From NCBI GenBank assembly GCA_900547595.1, contig URHE01000063.1, positions 1 to 10,919 of the forward strand: a stretch of DNA of 10,919 nt. Reading direction: 5' to 3'. Source of the DNA: an uncultured Desulfovibrio sp. (lineage in GTDB: Bacteria; Desulfobacterota; Desulfovibrionia; Desulfovibrionales; Desulfovibrionaceae). This document shows, in pieces, positions 1-6,168 of the stretch. Under the pieces are notes generated by a model that saw nothing but the letters and a program-made list of their open reading frames with translations, did no database searches and had not been told where the DNA came from. The position numbers were made by a program, and so were the translations under genes. The first letter of the stretch is position 1. Each line of letters opens with the position of its first letter.

Positions 1-154
1 AAAAAAATCTTATTTTTTAGGATTCTTGCGGCAACAGCCCCCGCCCTTCGCTCCGCTCCGGGCGGTGAGCGGAATGAAGCTCTGTCTCACAGACAACTAT
101 AAAAAAGGCGAAAGAAAATATTGTAATAACCTGTGTCGGAAAAAACTCGGTGAA
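1..154. other. AT-rich left-edge intergenic region with inverted repeats
   Basis: No gene is supported here. The stretch is about 45% GC, far below the neighbouring genes. It holds three small inverted repeats: A/T-only arms at 2-8 and 12-18 separated by CTT, CCGCCC/GGGCGG arms at 41-46 and 60-65, and TCTGT/ACAGA arms at 81-85 and 89-93. Homopolymer A runs at 101-106 and 140-145 read as T runs on the minus strand. This is what one expects downstream of the leftward operon ending at 155, possibly with a terminator of a gene beyond the left edge. Confidence 0.6.
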
Positions 155-169
155 TCACGGCCATGCGAG
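140..169 (-). terminator. candidate intrinsic terminator after the phosphodiesterase gene
   Basis: Reading the minus strand, CTCG (169-166) can pair with CGAG (149-146), with an inner GTG/CAC pairing, and a run of six T follows (145-140). The stem overlaps the stop codon of the gene ending at 155, and it needs an asymmetric bulge, so it is weak. The position just after the last gene of the leftward pair is right, but the structure is not convincing on its own. Confidence 0.3.
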
Positions 170-925
170 GCCGAGCAGCCGGGCGGCCAGGGGGGCTATG
201 TCGGTCTGGCGGGCGGGCAGTTCCGCAGCGTCGGGCGCGCCCGCCAGCCAGAAGGGCACGCGCCGCGCCGCCGGGGTGGGGTCGGTGTGGCTGCCGTCCG
301 CATCCATGCCGTGATCGCTGGTGACGAGCACGGCGAAGCCCGCCTCCAGCCAGCGCGGCAGATAGGCCGCCAGCAGGGCGTCGGTGGCGCGCGCCGCGTC
401 GCGATAGGCGCGCGACCCCGCGCCCGCGCAGTGGCCCGCGTAATCGATGCCCATGCTGTGCACGAGAAGCAGGTGCGGCGCGTGCCGCAGCCGCAGGGCC
501 TCGGCATCGCGGAAGAGCTCGTCGTCGGGGTAGGCGTCCTGGCTGTAAAAGAGGCCGTGGCTGATGGGGAGGCGCGCGTCGTCGCAAAGGCGGTCGCGTT
601 CCGGCGCGAAGGGCGCGCGGTTGCAGAGCTCGCTCATCCAGTGATAGGCCGCCGCAGCGGTGGTGAGCCCGGCGGCGCGGGCGCGGGAAAAGAGGGTCTC
701 TCCGGGGCAGGGGCGGGCGTCCTCGTTGCGGACGATGCCGGTTCTGAGCGGAGAAAGCCCGGTGACAAGCGTGGCATAGACGGGGCGCGAGAGCGGGGGC
801 AGTTCGGCCAGGAGTTCCGTATGGCGCGCCCCGCCCGCCTGCGTGAGCGCGGCGAGAAAGCTCATGCGCCTGCGCGCCGTGGCCGCGCCGAGGCCGTCCA
901 GGAGGACAAAGACGAGACGGTTCAC
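155..925 (-). CDS. alkaline-phosphatase-superfamily (type I phosphodiesterase/phosphatase-like) protein
   Basis: This 256-aa protein has the metal-binding layout of the alkaline phosphatase/nucleotide pyrophosphatase superfamily. An N-terminal strand ends in LLDGLG (metal ligand Asp10). The nucleophile region is PPLSRPVYATLVTG (residues 43-56), where Ser46 aligns best with the usual Thr/Ser. DYAGH gives Asp161/His165, SDHGM gives Asp204/His205, and His213 follows. The family hydrolyses phosphodiesters or phosphomonoesters, or transfers phospho-groups; the substrate here is unknown. No signal peptide or membrane segment is apparent, so it is probably cytoplasmic. The start is GTG at 925-923: it is preceded by a GGAGG ribosome site (939-935), it keeps the essential Asp10, and it overlaps the upstream stop as GTGA. 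Translation is therefore probably coupled to the deacetylase gene. At about 256 aa it is shorter than typical members (often about 270-450 aa), but all ligand motifs are present. Confidence 0.87.
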   Translation of the reverse strand: MNRLVFVLLDGLGAATARRRMSFLAALTQAGGARHTELLAELPPLSRPVYATLVTGLSPLRTGIVRNEDARPCPGETLFSRARAAGLTTAAAAYHWMSELCNRAPFAPERDRLCDDARLPISHGLFYSQDAYPDDELFRDAEALRLRHAPHLLLVHSMGIDYAGHCAGAGSRAYRDAARATDALLAAYLPRWLEAGFAVLVTSDHGMDADGSHTDPTPAARRVPFWLAGAPDAAELPARQTDIAPLAARLLGLAWP

Positions 926-1947
926 CAGTCGCCCCCTCCGGAAGACGGCGCCGTGTCCCGCCGGGCAAAGCCCAGGCCGGGGGCGAGCGCGCGCAGCCGC
1001 GTGGCCGTGACGCCTTCCACCGTGAAGTGCTCGCGCAGCCAGACGCAGAAAGCGAAAATCCTGTCCAGGGCCGCCTGGGCGGCGGCCTCGTCCGGCACAT
1101 GGGGGGAACCGCCGGGGAGCATTTCGGAGGAATGCCAGAACAGGCTGAGCACCTTGCCGCCCCGGCGCACATGGAGCCGGGTGGCGAGGCGCATGGCCCG
1201 CGCCCCGTGCCAGAACGGATTGGCGCTCAGTGCGCCGAAAAAATGGAAGCGGTCGAGCAGCGGGGGCACGGCGCGCGTGAGCCTGTGCCACAACCGTTCC
1301 ATGCCGGGCACAAGGGGGATCTGCGTAATGGGCGCCTCCAGCAGGGGCCTGCCCGGCGCGCCTTCCACCCAGTACGGGTCGGACGGGGCGAGAAAATGGT
1401 CCGGCCCGTTCCGGAACGCGCGCAGCGGACAGACGGAACTGTCCACCAGGATGCCCTCTTCCGCGAGCAGGGGACGCACCTCCGCCTTGAGGTCCCAGCG
1501 CCCCATGCGGAAGCTCGTCAGCGGCGCGGACTGGAAGTCCCGCCCGGCATCGAGCAGGGTCCGCAGGCGGCGGCGCAGAAGGTCGCGCGGCAGGCGATGG
1601 GTGCGCGTGGGCTCGCCCGGCCGCTGCGCGGCTTCCAGCGGAGGTGTGCTCCAGTGGTGGAGGTGGGCGCCGATCTCCGCGCCGCAGTCGTCGCGCATGC
1701 GCGCCAGCACGGCGCGGCCGGGCACCGAGGCAAAGACCGTGTACGCGCAGAACAGCGTCAGCGGAAAGCCCAGGTCGCGGCAGAGCGGCGCGAGCCGGGG
1801 GAGCAGTTCCACATTGCGCACGCCGCAGCCCGTGGCCGCATACCTGCCGGAAAACAGCCCCTCTTCCTCCACATCAAGGCTGATGACCACGCGCAGGGGC
1901 GGGCGGCCGCCGGAAGGCCGGGGAGCGGACAGACCGGGAATATCCAT
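922..1947 (-). CDS. polysaccharide deacetylase family protein
   Basis: This 341-aa protein looks like an NodB-fold carbohydrate deacetylase (carbohydrate esterase 4-like), which removes N- or O-acyl groups from a glycan using a divalent metal. Visible motifs are the first catalytic Asp in ISLDVEEEG (Asp25, Glu27), the metal-binding motif EIGAHLHHW (His95, His97/98) followed by a Pro-Pro, an arginine motif SFRMGRWDL (Arg147), and a late histidine in LFWHSSEM (His272). The HLHxW variant followed by PP resembles the subfamily often found in surface-polysaccharide clusters. There is no signal peptide, so it is probably cytoplasmic. The ATG at 1947-1945 lacks a clear Shine-Dalgarno site. Two codons before the stop it reads into the GTG of the next gene (GTGA overlap), so the pair is one operon. 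It diverges from the glycosyltransferase at 2063. The substrate is not determinable from sequence. Confidence 0.87.
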   Translation of the reverse strand: MDIPGLSAPRPSGGRPPLRVVISLDVEEEGLFSGRYAATGCGVRNVELLPRLAPLCRDLGFPLTLFCAYTVFASVPGRAVLARMRDDCGAEIGAHLHHWSTPPLEAAQRPGEPTRTHRLPRDLLRRRLRTLLDAGRDFQSAPLTSFRMGRWDLKAEVRPLLAEEGILVDSSVCPLRAFRNGPDHFLAPSDPYWVEGAPGRPLLEAPITQIPLVPGMERLWHRLTRAVPPLLDRFHFFGALSANPFWHGARAMRLATRLHVRRGGKVLSLFWHSSEMLPGGSPHVPDEAAAQAALDRIFAFCVWLREHFTVEGVTATRLRALAPGLGFARRDTAPSSGGGDW

Positions 1948-1989
1948 GGGCGGAGAGTAGCCCGCCGCGTCCGCCAAGGCAATGCCCTG

Positions 1990-2004
1990 CCGCTTTGCAA
2001 GCGG
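1990..2004. repeat. perfect palindrome CCGCTT-TGC-AAGCGG, operator candidate
   Basis: Two exact 6-bp arms (1990-1995 and 1999-2004) flank TGC. The palindrome sits in the divergent intergenic region and covers the candidate -35 hexamer of the rightward promoter (1995-2000). A repressor bound here would block that promoter. It could also fold as a hairpin in a leftward or read-through RNA. No regulator gene is present in the window, so a role as operator is inference. Confidence 0.45.
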
Positions 2005-2022
2005 GGCCGGATGGCGTATCAT
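1995..2022 (+). promoter_or_regulatory. candidate sigma-70 promoter for the glycosyltransferase series
   Basis: The -35 hexamer is TTGCAA (1995-2000), the spacer is 16 nt, and the -10 hexamer is TATCAT (2017-2022). Transcription would start near 2029, giving a leader of about 35 nt before the ATG at 2063. Both hexamers are reasonable matches in otherwise GC-rich DNA, and the site is placed where a promoter is required. Confidence 0.5.
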
Positions 2023-2062
2023 GGCCCGGCGTTGCCGTGTATGACCGGCGACGGGAGAAACC

Positions 2063-3169
2063 ATGCCACAGCCCTGTTCGGTCCTCTTTCTCATGGAAGA
2101 TCTGTGCTTCGGCGGCACCCAGCGCCAGACCCTGGAACTGGCGCGGCGCCTTGACCGCGACCGTTTCGCGCCGTCCATGCTCGTGCTCACCGGGCCCACC
2201 GATCTGGACGCGGTCGCCGCCGGGGCGGATATTCCGGTGTCGTACCTCGGCACCGGGCGCGCCGTGCCGCGCCTTTTTTTCGCCACGCTGGGGCCGGTCC
2301 TGCGGCGGCACGCGCCGGATATTCTCGTGCCCTGCACGGCATTGCCCAATATCTGGGGGCGGATCTGGGGGCGCCTGCTCGGCGTGCCGGCCATTGTGGG
2401 CACCTGCCGGGGCGGCGGCGCGCTCAGCCGCCAGCATGAATGGCTGCTCTGGCGGCTGGCGGACCATCATGTCTGCAATTCCGAGGCCCTGGCGGAAGGG
2501 CTGCGCCGTCTTGGCGTGCCCTCGCGGCGCATCGGCTATATCCCCAACGGGGTGGATACGGAACGCTTCCAGCCCGCGGAGGTCCCCCCTTCCGGGCGGG
2601 AGCCCCTCATCCTCTGCGTGGCGCGGCTCGCGCAGGACAAGGGACACCTGACCCTGCTGCGCGCCTTTGCCATCGTGGCGCGCCATGTGCCCGGGGCGCG
2701 CCTGCGCATCGTCGGCGACGGCCCGCAGGAGGCGCAGCTGCGCATGCTGACCGCCACCTTCGGGCTGGAGGACCGCGTGGAATTTGTCCCCGGCGATCCG
2801 GATGTGCGCGAGCACTACGCGGCGGCGCGGGTCTTTGCCCTGGCCTCGGTGCGCGAGGGGCAGCCCAATGTCATTCTGGAGGCCATGAGCTGCGGGCTCC
2901 CGGTCTGCGCCACGGCGGTGGGCGGCATCCCCAACCTGGTGGAGAACGGCGTTTCCGGGCTGCTTTCACCCGCAGGATACGCGGAAGTCCTGGCGGACTC
3001 CCTGCTGCGCCTGCTGGCGGACCCGGCCATGGGCGACGCCTTCGGGCGGGCCGGACGCGCCCGCGTGGAACGGGACTTTTCGTTTCCCGCCATGGTGGGG
3101 GCGCACGAGGAGCTGTTCGCGCGGCTGCATGCGCGGCGGCGCGGCCAGCGGGAGGGAGTTTCCGCATGA
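2063..3169 (+). CDS. GT4-family (group 1) glycosyltransferase
   Basis: This 368-aa GT-B fold retaining glycosyltransferase probably transfers a sugar from a nucleotide-sugar donor to a growing cell-surface glycan on the cytoplasmic side of the inner membrane. The N-terminal acceptor domain starts with a beta strand and the glycine loop FGGTQRQTLELA (residues 17-27). A linker contains IPNGVDTERF (160-169), typical of GT4. The C-terminal donor domain has ARLAQDKGH (Arg188/Lys193, donor phosphates), IVGDGP (216-221) and an intact EX7E motif, Glu265 to Glu273 in EGQPNVILEAMSCGLPV. Length is normal. The ATG at 2063 follows GGGAG (2053-2057). Its stop overlaps the next start (ATGA at 3166-3169). 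Donor and acceptor specificity cannot be read from sequence. Confidence 0.93.
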   Translation: MPQPCSVLFLMEDLCFGGTQRQTLELARRLDRDRFAPSMLVLTGPTDLDAVAAGADIPVSYLGTGRAVPRLFFATLGPVLRRHAPDILVPCTALPNIWGRIWGRLLGVPAIVGTCRGGGALSRQHEWLLWRLADHHVCNSEALAEGLRRLGVPSRRIGYIPNGVDTERFQPAEVPPSGREPLILCVARLAQDKGHLTLLRAFAIVARHVPGARLRIVGDGPQEAQLRMLTATFGLEDRVEFVPGDPDVREHYAAARVFALASVREGQPNVILEAMSCGLPVCATAVGGIPNLVENGVSGLLSPAGYAEVLADSLLRLLADPAMGDAFGRAGRARVERDFSFPAMVGAHEELFARLHARRRGQREGVSA

Positions 3170-3612
3170 GCCCCGCGCGCGTCCTTCGTGTGGCGGCGCT
3201 CGGCGCCCTGTTCGTCTTTCTGGCCGGGGCGGTCGCCTCCGCGGCGGAGGCATCCGGCGCAAAGACCATCACCAGCGGTCCCGGCGAGGTGACGGAACTC
3301 TGGACAGGCAAGGTGCTCACGGCCACCTTTCGCGCGGGCATGTGCTTCGGCGCGGATGGCAGGGCCCGCGGCGTCCTGCTGCTCAGGCATGCCAACGGGC
3401 AGGAGGATACCTATCACCTTTTCGGCAGCATCCGGGCCAATGCCTTTGACCTTTCGCATTCGTCCGGGCATTCCTTCACGGGGCGCCTCACCGGCCCGCG
3501 CAGCATGGAAGGCCGCGTCAGGCTGAAAAACGGCCTGAGCCTCAGCCTTGAGGGCGAGCGCACCCTGGATGTGCCGCTCCTGGCTGAGGACTGCGCGCCC
3601 CTGCCCCGCTGA
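3166..3612 (+). CDS. small exported protein of unknown function
   Basis: I do not recognise this 148-aa protein. It begins with a clear Sec signal peptide: Arg residues at 5 and 8, a hydrophobic core at about 9-24, and a likely AxA-type cleavage after VASA (residue 26). There is no lipobox cysteine. The mature part, about 120 aa, is rich in beta-strand-like alternation (for example GKVLTATFRAG at 48-58 and RVRLKNGLSLSLEGERTL at 117-134). It has only two cysteines, Cys60 and Cys143, which could form a disulfide in the periplasm. The start is ATG at 3166, preceded by the strong site GGAGGGAG (3151-3158) and overlapping the upstream stop by 4 nt. It sits between two glycosyltransferase genes, so a periplasmic role connected to the same glycan is inferred only from context. 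Confidence 0.8.
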   Translation: MSPARVLRVAALGALFVFLAGAVASAAEASGAKTITSGPGEVTELWTGKVLTATFRAGMCFGADGRARGVLLLRHANGQEDTYHLFGSIRANAFDLSHSSGHSFTGRLTGPRSMEGRVRLKNGLSLSLEGERTLDVPLLAEDCAPLPR

Positions 3613-3655
3613 CATTCGCGCCCGTTGGCGCCGCGGCGCGGGCGGGCCCTGTTCC

Positions 3656-3660
3656 GGAGG
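3656..3660 (+). promoter_or_regulatory. ribosome binding site fixing the start at 3665
   Basis: GGAGG lies 4 nt before the ATG at 3665. This supports that start over the upstream in-frame ATG at 3548, which lies inside the preceding gene and has no such site. The protein from 3665 begins directly with a membrane segment, as expected for the family. Confidence 0.75.
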
Positions 3661-3664
3661 ACGC

Positions 3665-4843
3665 ATGACCGTTGTTTTCTTTGTTCTGGGGCTTGTCCAG
3701 TGCGCCCTGCTGTTCGCCCTGATGCGCTGCGGCGCGCGGCTGGCGGCCGCGGCGCGGCGGGAGCGGGAAGAGGCCCGCTATGCGCCGCATGGCGGCTGGC
3801 CCCGCGCGGCCATGATCATCCCCGCCGCCGGCAACGACCCGCGCATGGAGGCGGCCCTGCGCAGCCTGCTGCGGCAGGACTATCCCGACCTTTTGCCCGT
3901 CATCGTCACCTCGGGCGAGGATGACCCGGCGGTGGGCATCATCCGGCGCTTGCGGGAGGATTTCCCCGCTCTGCGGCATGTGGTCGCCGGCGAGGCGCGC
4001 GATTGCGGCCAGAAAAACCTGAACAGCCTCGCGGGCGTGGCCGCCGTGGGCGACGCGGCGGACATCTATCTGTTCTGCGACAGTACCCATATGGCCGGGC
4101 CGGAGTTCGCGCGCTGCCTCGCGGGCCCGCTGGCGCGCCATGAGGCGGCGTTCAGCACCGGCTATCACGAGGTCGAACCGCGCGACCATGGGCCCGTCAC
4201 CCTGGCCTATGCCCTGAGCGTCCTGCTCATGCGACTTTTGCAGGGCGTGGCCGCGTTCACCCAGCCCTGGGGGGGCGCCATGGGCATGACCCGCGCCGCC
4301 TTCGAGCGGTACGGCGTGGCCCGGCTCTGGGCCTCCAATGTGGTGGACGACTGTTCCCTCGGGGCCATGCTCCAGGCCCGGGGCGTCCATGTGCGGCTGT
4401 GCGCGGCGGCCCTGCTGCGCACCACGGCGGCCAGGCATGCCTTCGGCGTGTGGCGCGCGTGGATGGAGCGGCAGGTGCTGTTCCTCAAGTTCTGCATGAC
4501 GGGCCAGTGGCTTCTGCTCGGCGTGCTGGCCGCGCTCATGCTGGCGCCGCCGCTCTGGGCCTGCATCGCCCTTGGCGGTGGCCTTCTGGGGCTGGGCGGC
4601 GGCATGGCGCCGTTTCTCGCCCTGTGCTGGCTCGTGCTGCTGGCGGGGACGCTGTCGGGCTGGCGGCGCCTGCTGCCCGTGGCCGTCCCCCTGGGGCGCT
4701 GGCTGGGCGCGTTTTTCTGCGCCGCCGGGCTGTTCGCCTGTGTCTATGCGGCGACCATTCCCGCGAAAACCATTGCCTGGCGGCATATGGTCTACCTTGT
4801 GGGCAAGGGCGGGGTGCTCCTCGGCATGCGGCGCCGGAACTGA
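3665..4843 (+). CDS. membrane GT2-family glycosyltransferase, ceramide-glucosyltransferase (GT21)-like
   Basis: This 392-aa membrane-bound glycosyltransferase is expected to add a sugar to a lipid-linked acceptor at the cytoplasmic face. An N-terminal transmembrane helix (about residues 3-21) is followed by the GT-A domain starting AMIIPAAGND (49-58). SGEDD (83-87) supplies the first Asp region. CGQKNLN (114-120) resembles the conserved lysine motif of GT21 enzymes. FCDSTHMAGPEF (137-148) carries a single-Asp DS in place of DxD, again GT21-like. VVDDCSLGAML (226-236) gives the third Asp. The usual (Q/R)xxRW motif is degenerate, with MERQVLFLKF (267-276) in its place. The C-terminus has three to four hydrophobic helices (about 282-300, 302-330 and 345-365). 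The true sugar and lipid are unknown; bacterial ceramide, hopanoid or polyprenyl acceptors are all possible. Confidence 0.85.
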   Translation: MTVVFFVLGLVQCALLFALMRCGARLAAAARREREEARYAPHGGWPRAAMIIPAAGNDPRMEAALRSLLRQDYPDLLPVIVTSGEDDPAVGIIRRLREDFPALRHVVAGEARDCGQKNLNSLAGVAAVGDAADIYLFCDSTHMAGPEFARCLAGPLARHEAAFSTGYHEVEPRDHGPVTLAYALSVLLMRLLQGVAAFTQPWGGAMGMTRAAFERYGVARLWASNVVDDCSLGAMLQARGVHVRLCAAALLRTTAARHAFGVWRAWMERQVLFLKFCMTGQWLLLGVLAALMLAPPLWACIALGGGLLGLGGGMAPFLALCWLVLLAGTLSGWRRLLPVAVPLGRWLGAFFCAAGLFACVYAATIPAKTIAWRHMVYLVGKGGVLLGMRRRN

Positions 4844-4863
4844 GTGCCCGCCTGCCGGCGGCT

Positions 4864-4892
4864 TTGACAGCGGCCCTTCAAGACCGTACATT
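4864..4892 (+). promoter_or_regulatory. sigma-70 promoter upstream of the ABC permease
   Basis: A perfect -35 hexamer TTGACA (4864-4869), an ideal 17-nt spacer and TACATT (4887-4892, 4 of 6 matches) form the best promoter match I found in the window. Transcription would start near 4899, leaving about 68 nt of leader before the ATG at 4967. It lies in the only long gap (123 bp) of the rightward series. The permease, fusion, hldE and glk genes can therefore be transcribed independently of the upstream glycosyltransferases. Confidence 0.6.
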
Positions 4893-4897
4893 GAATG

Positions 4898-4928
4898 CTC
4901 CGGTGGCGGCCTCCGCGGCTGCCCGGAG
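4898..4928 (+). repeat. inverted repeat in the permease leader
   Basis: CTCCGG (4898-4903) and CCGGAG (4923-4928) are exact 6-bp complementary arms around a 19-nt GC-rich loop. They begin almost at the predicted transcription start, so the leader RNA could carry a 5' hairpin. It does not cover the ribosome site at 4955-4959 and has no following T run. A stabilising 5' hairpin or a chance GC repeat are both possible. Confidence 0.3.
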
Positions 4929-4954
4929 TTGTATGCCGCCGTCCGTGGAGGATC

Positions 4955-4959
4955 GGGAG
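4955..4959 (+). promoter_or_regulatory. ribosome binding site fixing the start at 4967
   Basis: GGGAG lies 7 nt before the ATG at 4967. The longer in-frame ATG at 4895 would add 24 arginine- and proline-rich residues before the normal MacB-type N-terminus. It would also start at or before the predicted transcription start, so 4967 is preferred. Confidence 0.7.
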
Positions 4960-4966
4960 TTTTCGT

Positions 4967-6157
4967 ATGATCGCCATGTCAGACCTGTTTCGCGTCAGCC
5001 TCAGGCAGGTTGTGCGCCAGCGCGGGTTCGGAGTCATCCTCTCCATCGCCCTGGGCATCACGGCCTTTATCGTGCTGGCTGTGCTGGGGCGCGAGATCCG
5101 CTACAAGGTCGGGCAGGACATGGTGCTCATGGGCGGCGTCAACGTCATCCAGGTATTCATGGACGACCGGGCCTATCCGGGCCAGCCCCGGCGCGAGTTT
5201 TATCCCGATACGATCAAGGCCCTGCGGGAGCTGCCGGGCGTCGGCATGGTGAGCCGCAATCTGTACGGCGGCAAGGTGTTCGGGCTGCGGACCAGCGGCG
5301 AACGCACCATCAACATGGATTTCATCGGCATCGACCAGTATTTCGCCGAGGTCTATTCCCTGACGCTTGTGGCCGGACGGCTCTTCGACGCCGCGGACAT
5401 GGAACGCAGGCGCCGTGTGGCCATGCTTGGCCGTGAAGCCGCGCAGATGCTGTACGACACGCCCGCCGACGCCGTGGGCAAGCTCCTCATCCTCGGCAAG
5501 GATGTTTTCGAGGTGGTGGGCGTGGTCAGCGGCGTCATGCTCGGCGGCTGGGGCCGGGGCGGCTTTTTGCCCTATACCACCATGATCGACCGCAACTGGA
5601 GCAGCGGCAGGGTGGACAGGCTCTTTGTGCGGGCCATCGGCTGGGAGGACGTGGCGCCCATCGTCAGGCGCATCCCCGATGTGGTGCGCGAGCACCAGGC
5701 CGCGCCGTATCTGGTGATCCGCACGCAGGACGAGCAGCTGGCGCGCATCCGGACCACTTTCATGTGGGTGGAGGTGCTGCTCTGGCTCGGCATCGTCGCG
5801 TCGCTCATGCTGGGCGGCTTCGGCATCTGGTATGGCACCTTCGCCGCGGTGCGCGCGCGCACGCGCGAGGTGGGCCTGAAAAAGGCCATGGGCGGTTCGG
5901 ACGCGGACATCCTGGCCCAGTTCCTTGCCGAGGCCCTGTGCAAATCGCTGGCGGGCGGCGTGCTGGGCATTATCGTGGGCGTGCTGCTGGTGGAGCTGGG
6001 CTCCTGGTCCCTGGGCACGGGGGTCTCCTATTCCCTGCTTCTGGCGAGCAGCGTGGGGAGCATCGTTTTTTCAGCCCTGATCGGCGTCGCCGGCGGCCTT
6101 TATCCCGCCATCCAGGCCAGCCGCATGGATGTGGTCTCGGCCCTGCGCTTTGAATGA
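4967..6157 (+). CDS. MacB/FtsX-family ABC transporter permease
   Basis: This 396-aa inner-membrane permease has the four-helix layout of the MacB/LolC/FtsX (type VII ABC) superfamily. Helix 1 is at about 21-41. A large periplasmic domain (about 42-264) includes FFGID-like and FEVVGVV strands of the MacB periplasmic core. Helix 2 is at about 265-292. A cytoplasmic coupling segment, RTREVGLKKAMGGSDADILAQF-type, lies at 298-320. Helices 3 and 4 are at about 328-347 and 356-380, followed by YPAIQASRMDVVSALRFE. These proteins usually use ATP in the cytoplasm to move parts in the periplasm, acting on lipoproteins, lipids, antibiotics or cell-wall enzymes. The ATPase partner is clearly the next gene, which starts 11 nt downstream. 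No MacA/HlyD-type adaptor is present in the window. The substrate is unknown. Confidence 0.92.
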   Translation: MIAMSDLFRVSLRQVVRQRGFGVILSIALGITAFIVLAVLGREIRYKVGQDMVLMGGVNVIQVFMDDRAYPGQPRREFYPDTIKALRELPGVGMVSRNLYGGKVFGLRTSGERTINMDFIGIDQYFAEVYSLTLVAGRLFDAADMERRRRVAMLGREAAQMLYDTPADAVGKLLILGKDVFEVVGVVSGVMLGGWGRGGFLPYTTMIDRNWSSGRVDRLFVRAIGWEDVAPIVRRIPDVVREHQAAPYLVIRTQDEQLARIRTTFMWVEVLLWLGIVASLMLGGFGIWYGTFAAVRARTREVGLKKAMGGSDADILAQFLAEALCKSLAGGVLGIIVGVLLVELGSWSLGTGVSYSLLLASSVGSIVFSALIGVAGGLYPAIQASRMDVVSALRFE

Positions 6158-6168
6158 AAAGGTGAAGC

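Larger units (their letters stand above)
1948..2062. promoter_or_regulatory. divergent intergenic control region
   Basis: These 115 bp separate the leftward deacetylase/phosphodiesterase pair from the rightward glycosyltransferase series, so both transcription units should start here. It contains a perfect 15-bp palindrome (1990-2004) and a short one, GGCA-A-TGCC (1978-1986). A rightward sigma-70-like promoter lies at 1995-2022. On the minus strand, TTGCCT and TACTCT spaced by 17 nt lie immediately before the deacetylase ATG. That arrangement would give a near-leaderless transcript and would fit the missing ribosome site there, but the -10 match is poor. Confidence 0.55.

Noticed and set aside
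26..1960. A 644-codon open frame on the plus strand across the left third of the window
   Set aside because: It lies antisense to two genes with clear family motifs and ribosome/overlap signals, and its translation is Arg/Ala/Gly-rich with no recognisable domain. It is a by-product of high GC.
3542..4891. A 449-codon minus-strand open frame opposite the membrane glycosyltransferase
   Set aside because: It is rich in Gln/His/Arg/Pro with no hydrophobic or domain pattern, while the plus strand shows transmembrane helices and glycosyltransferase motifs.
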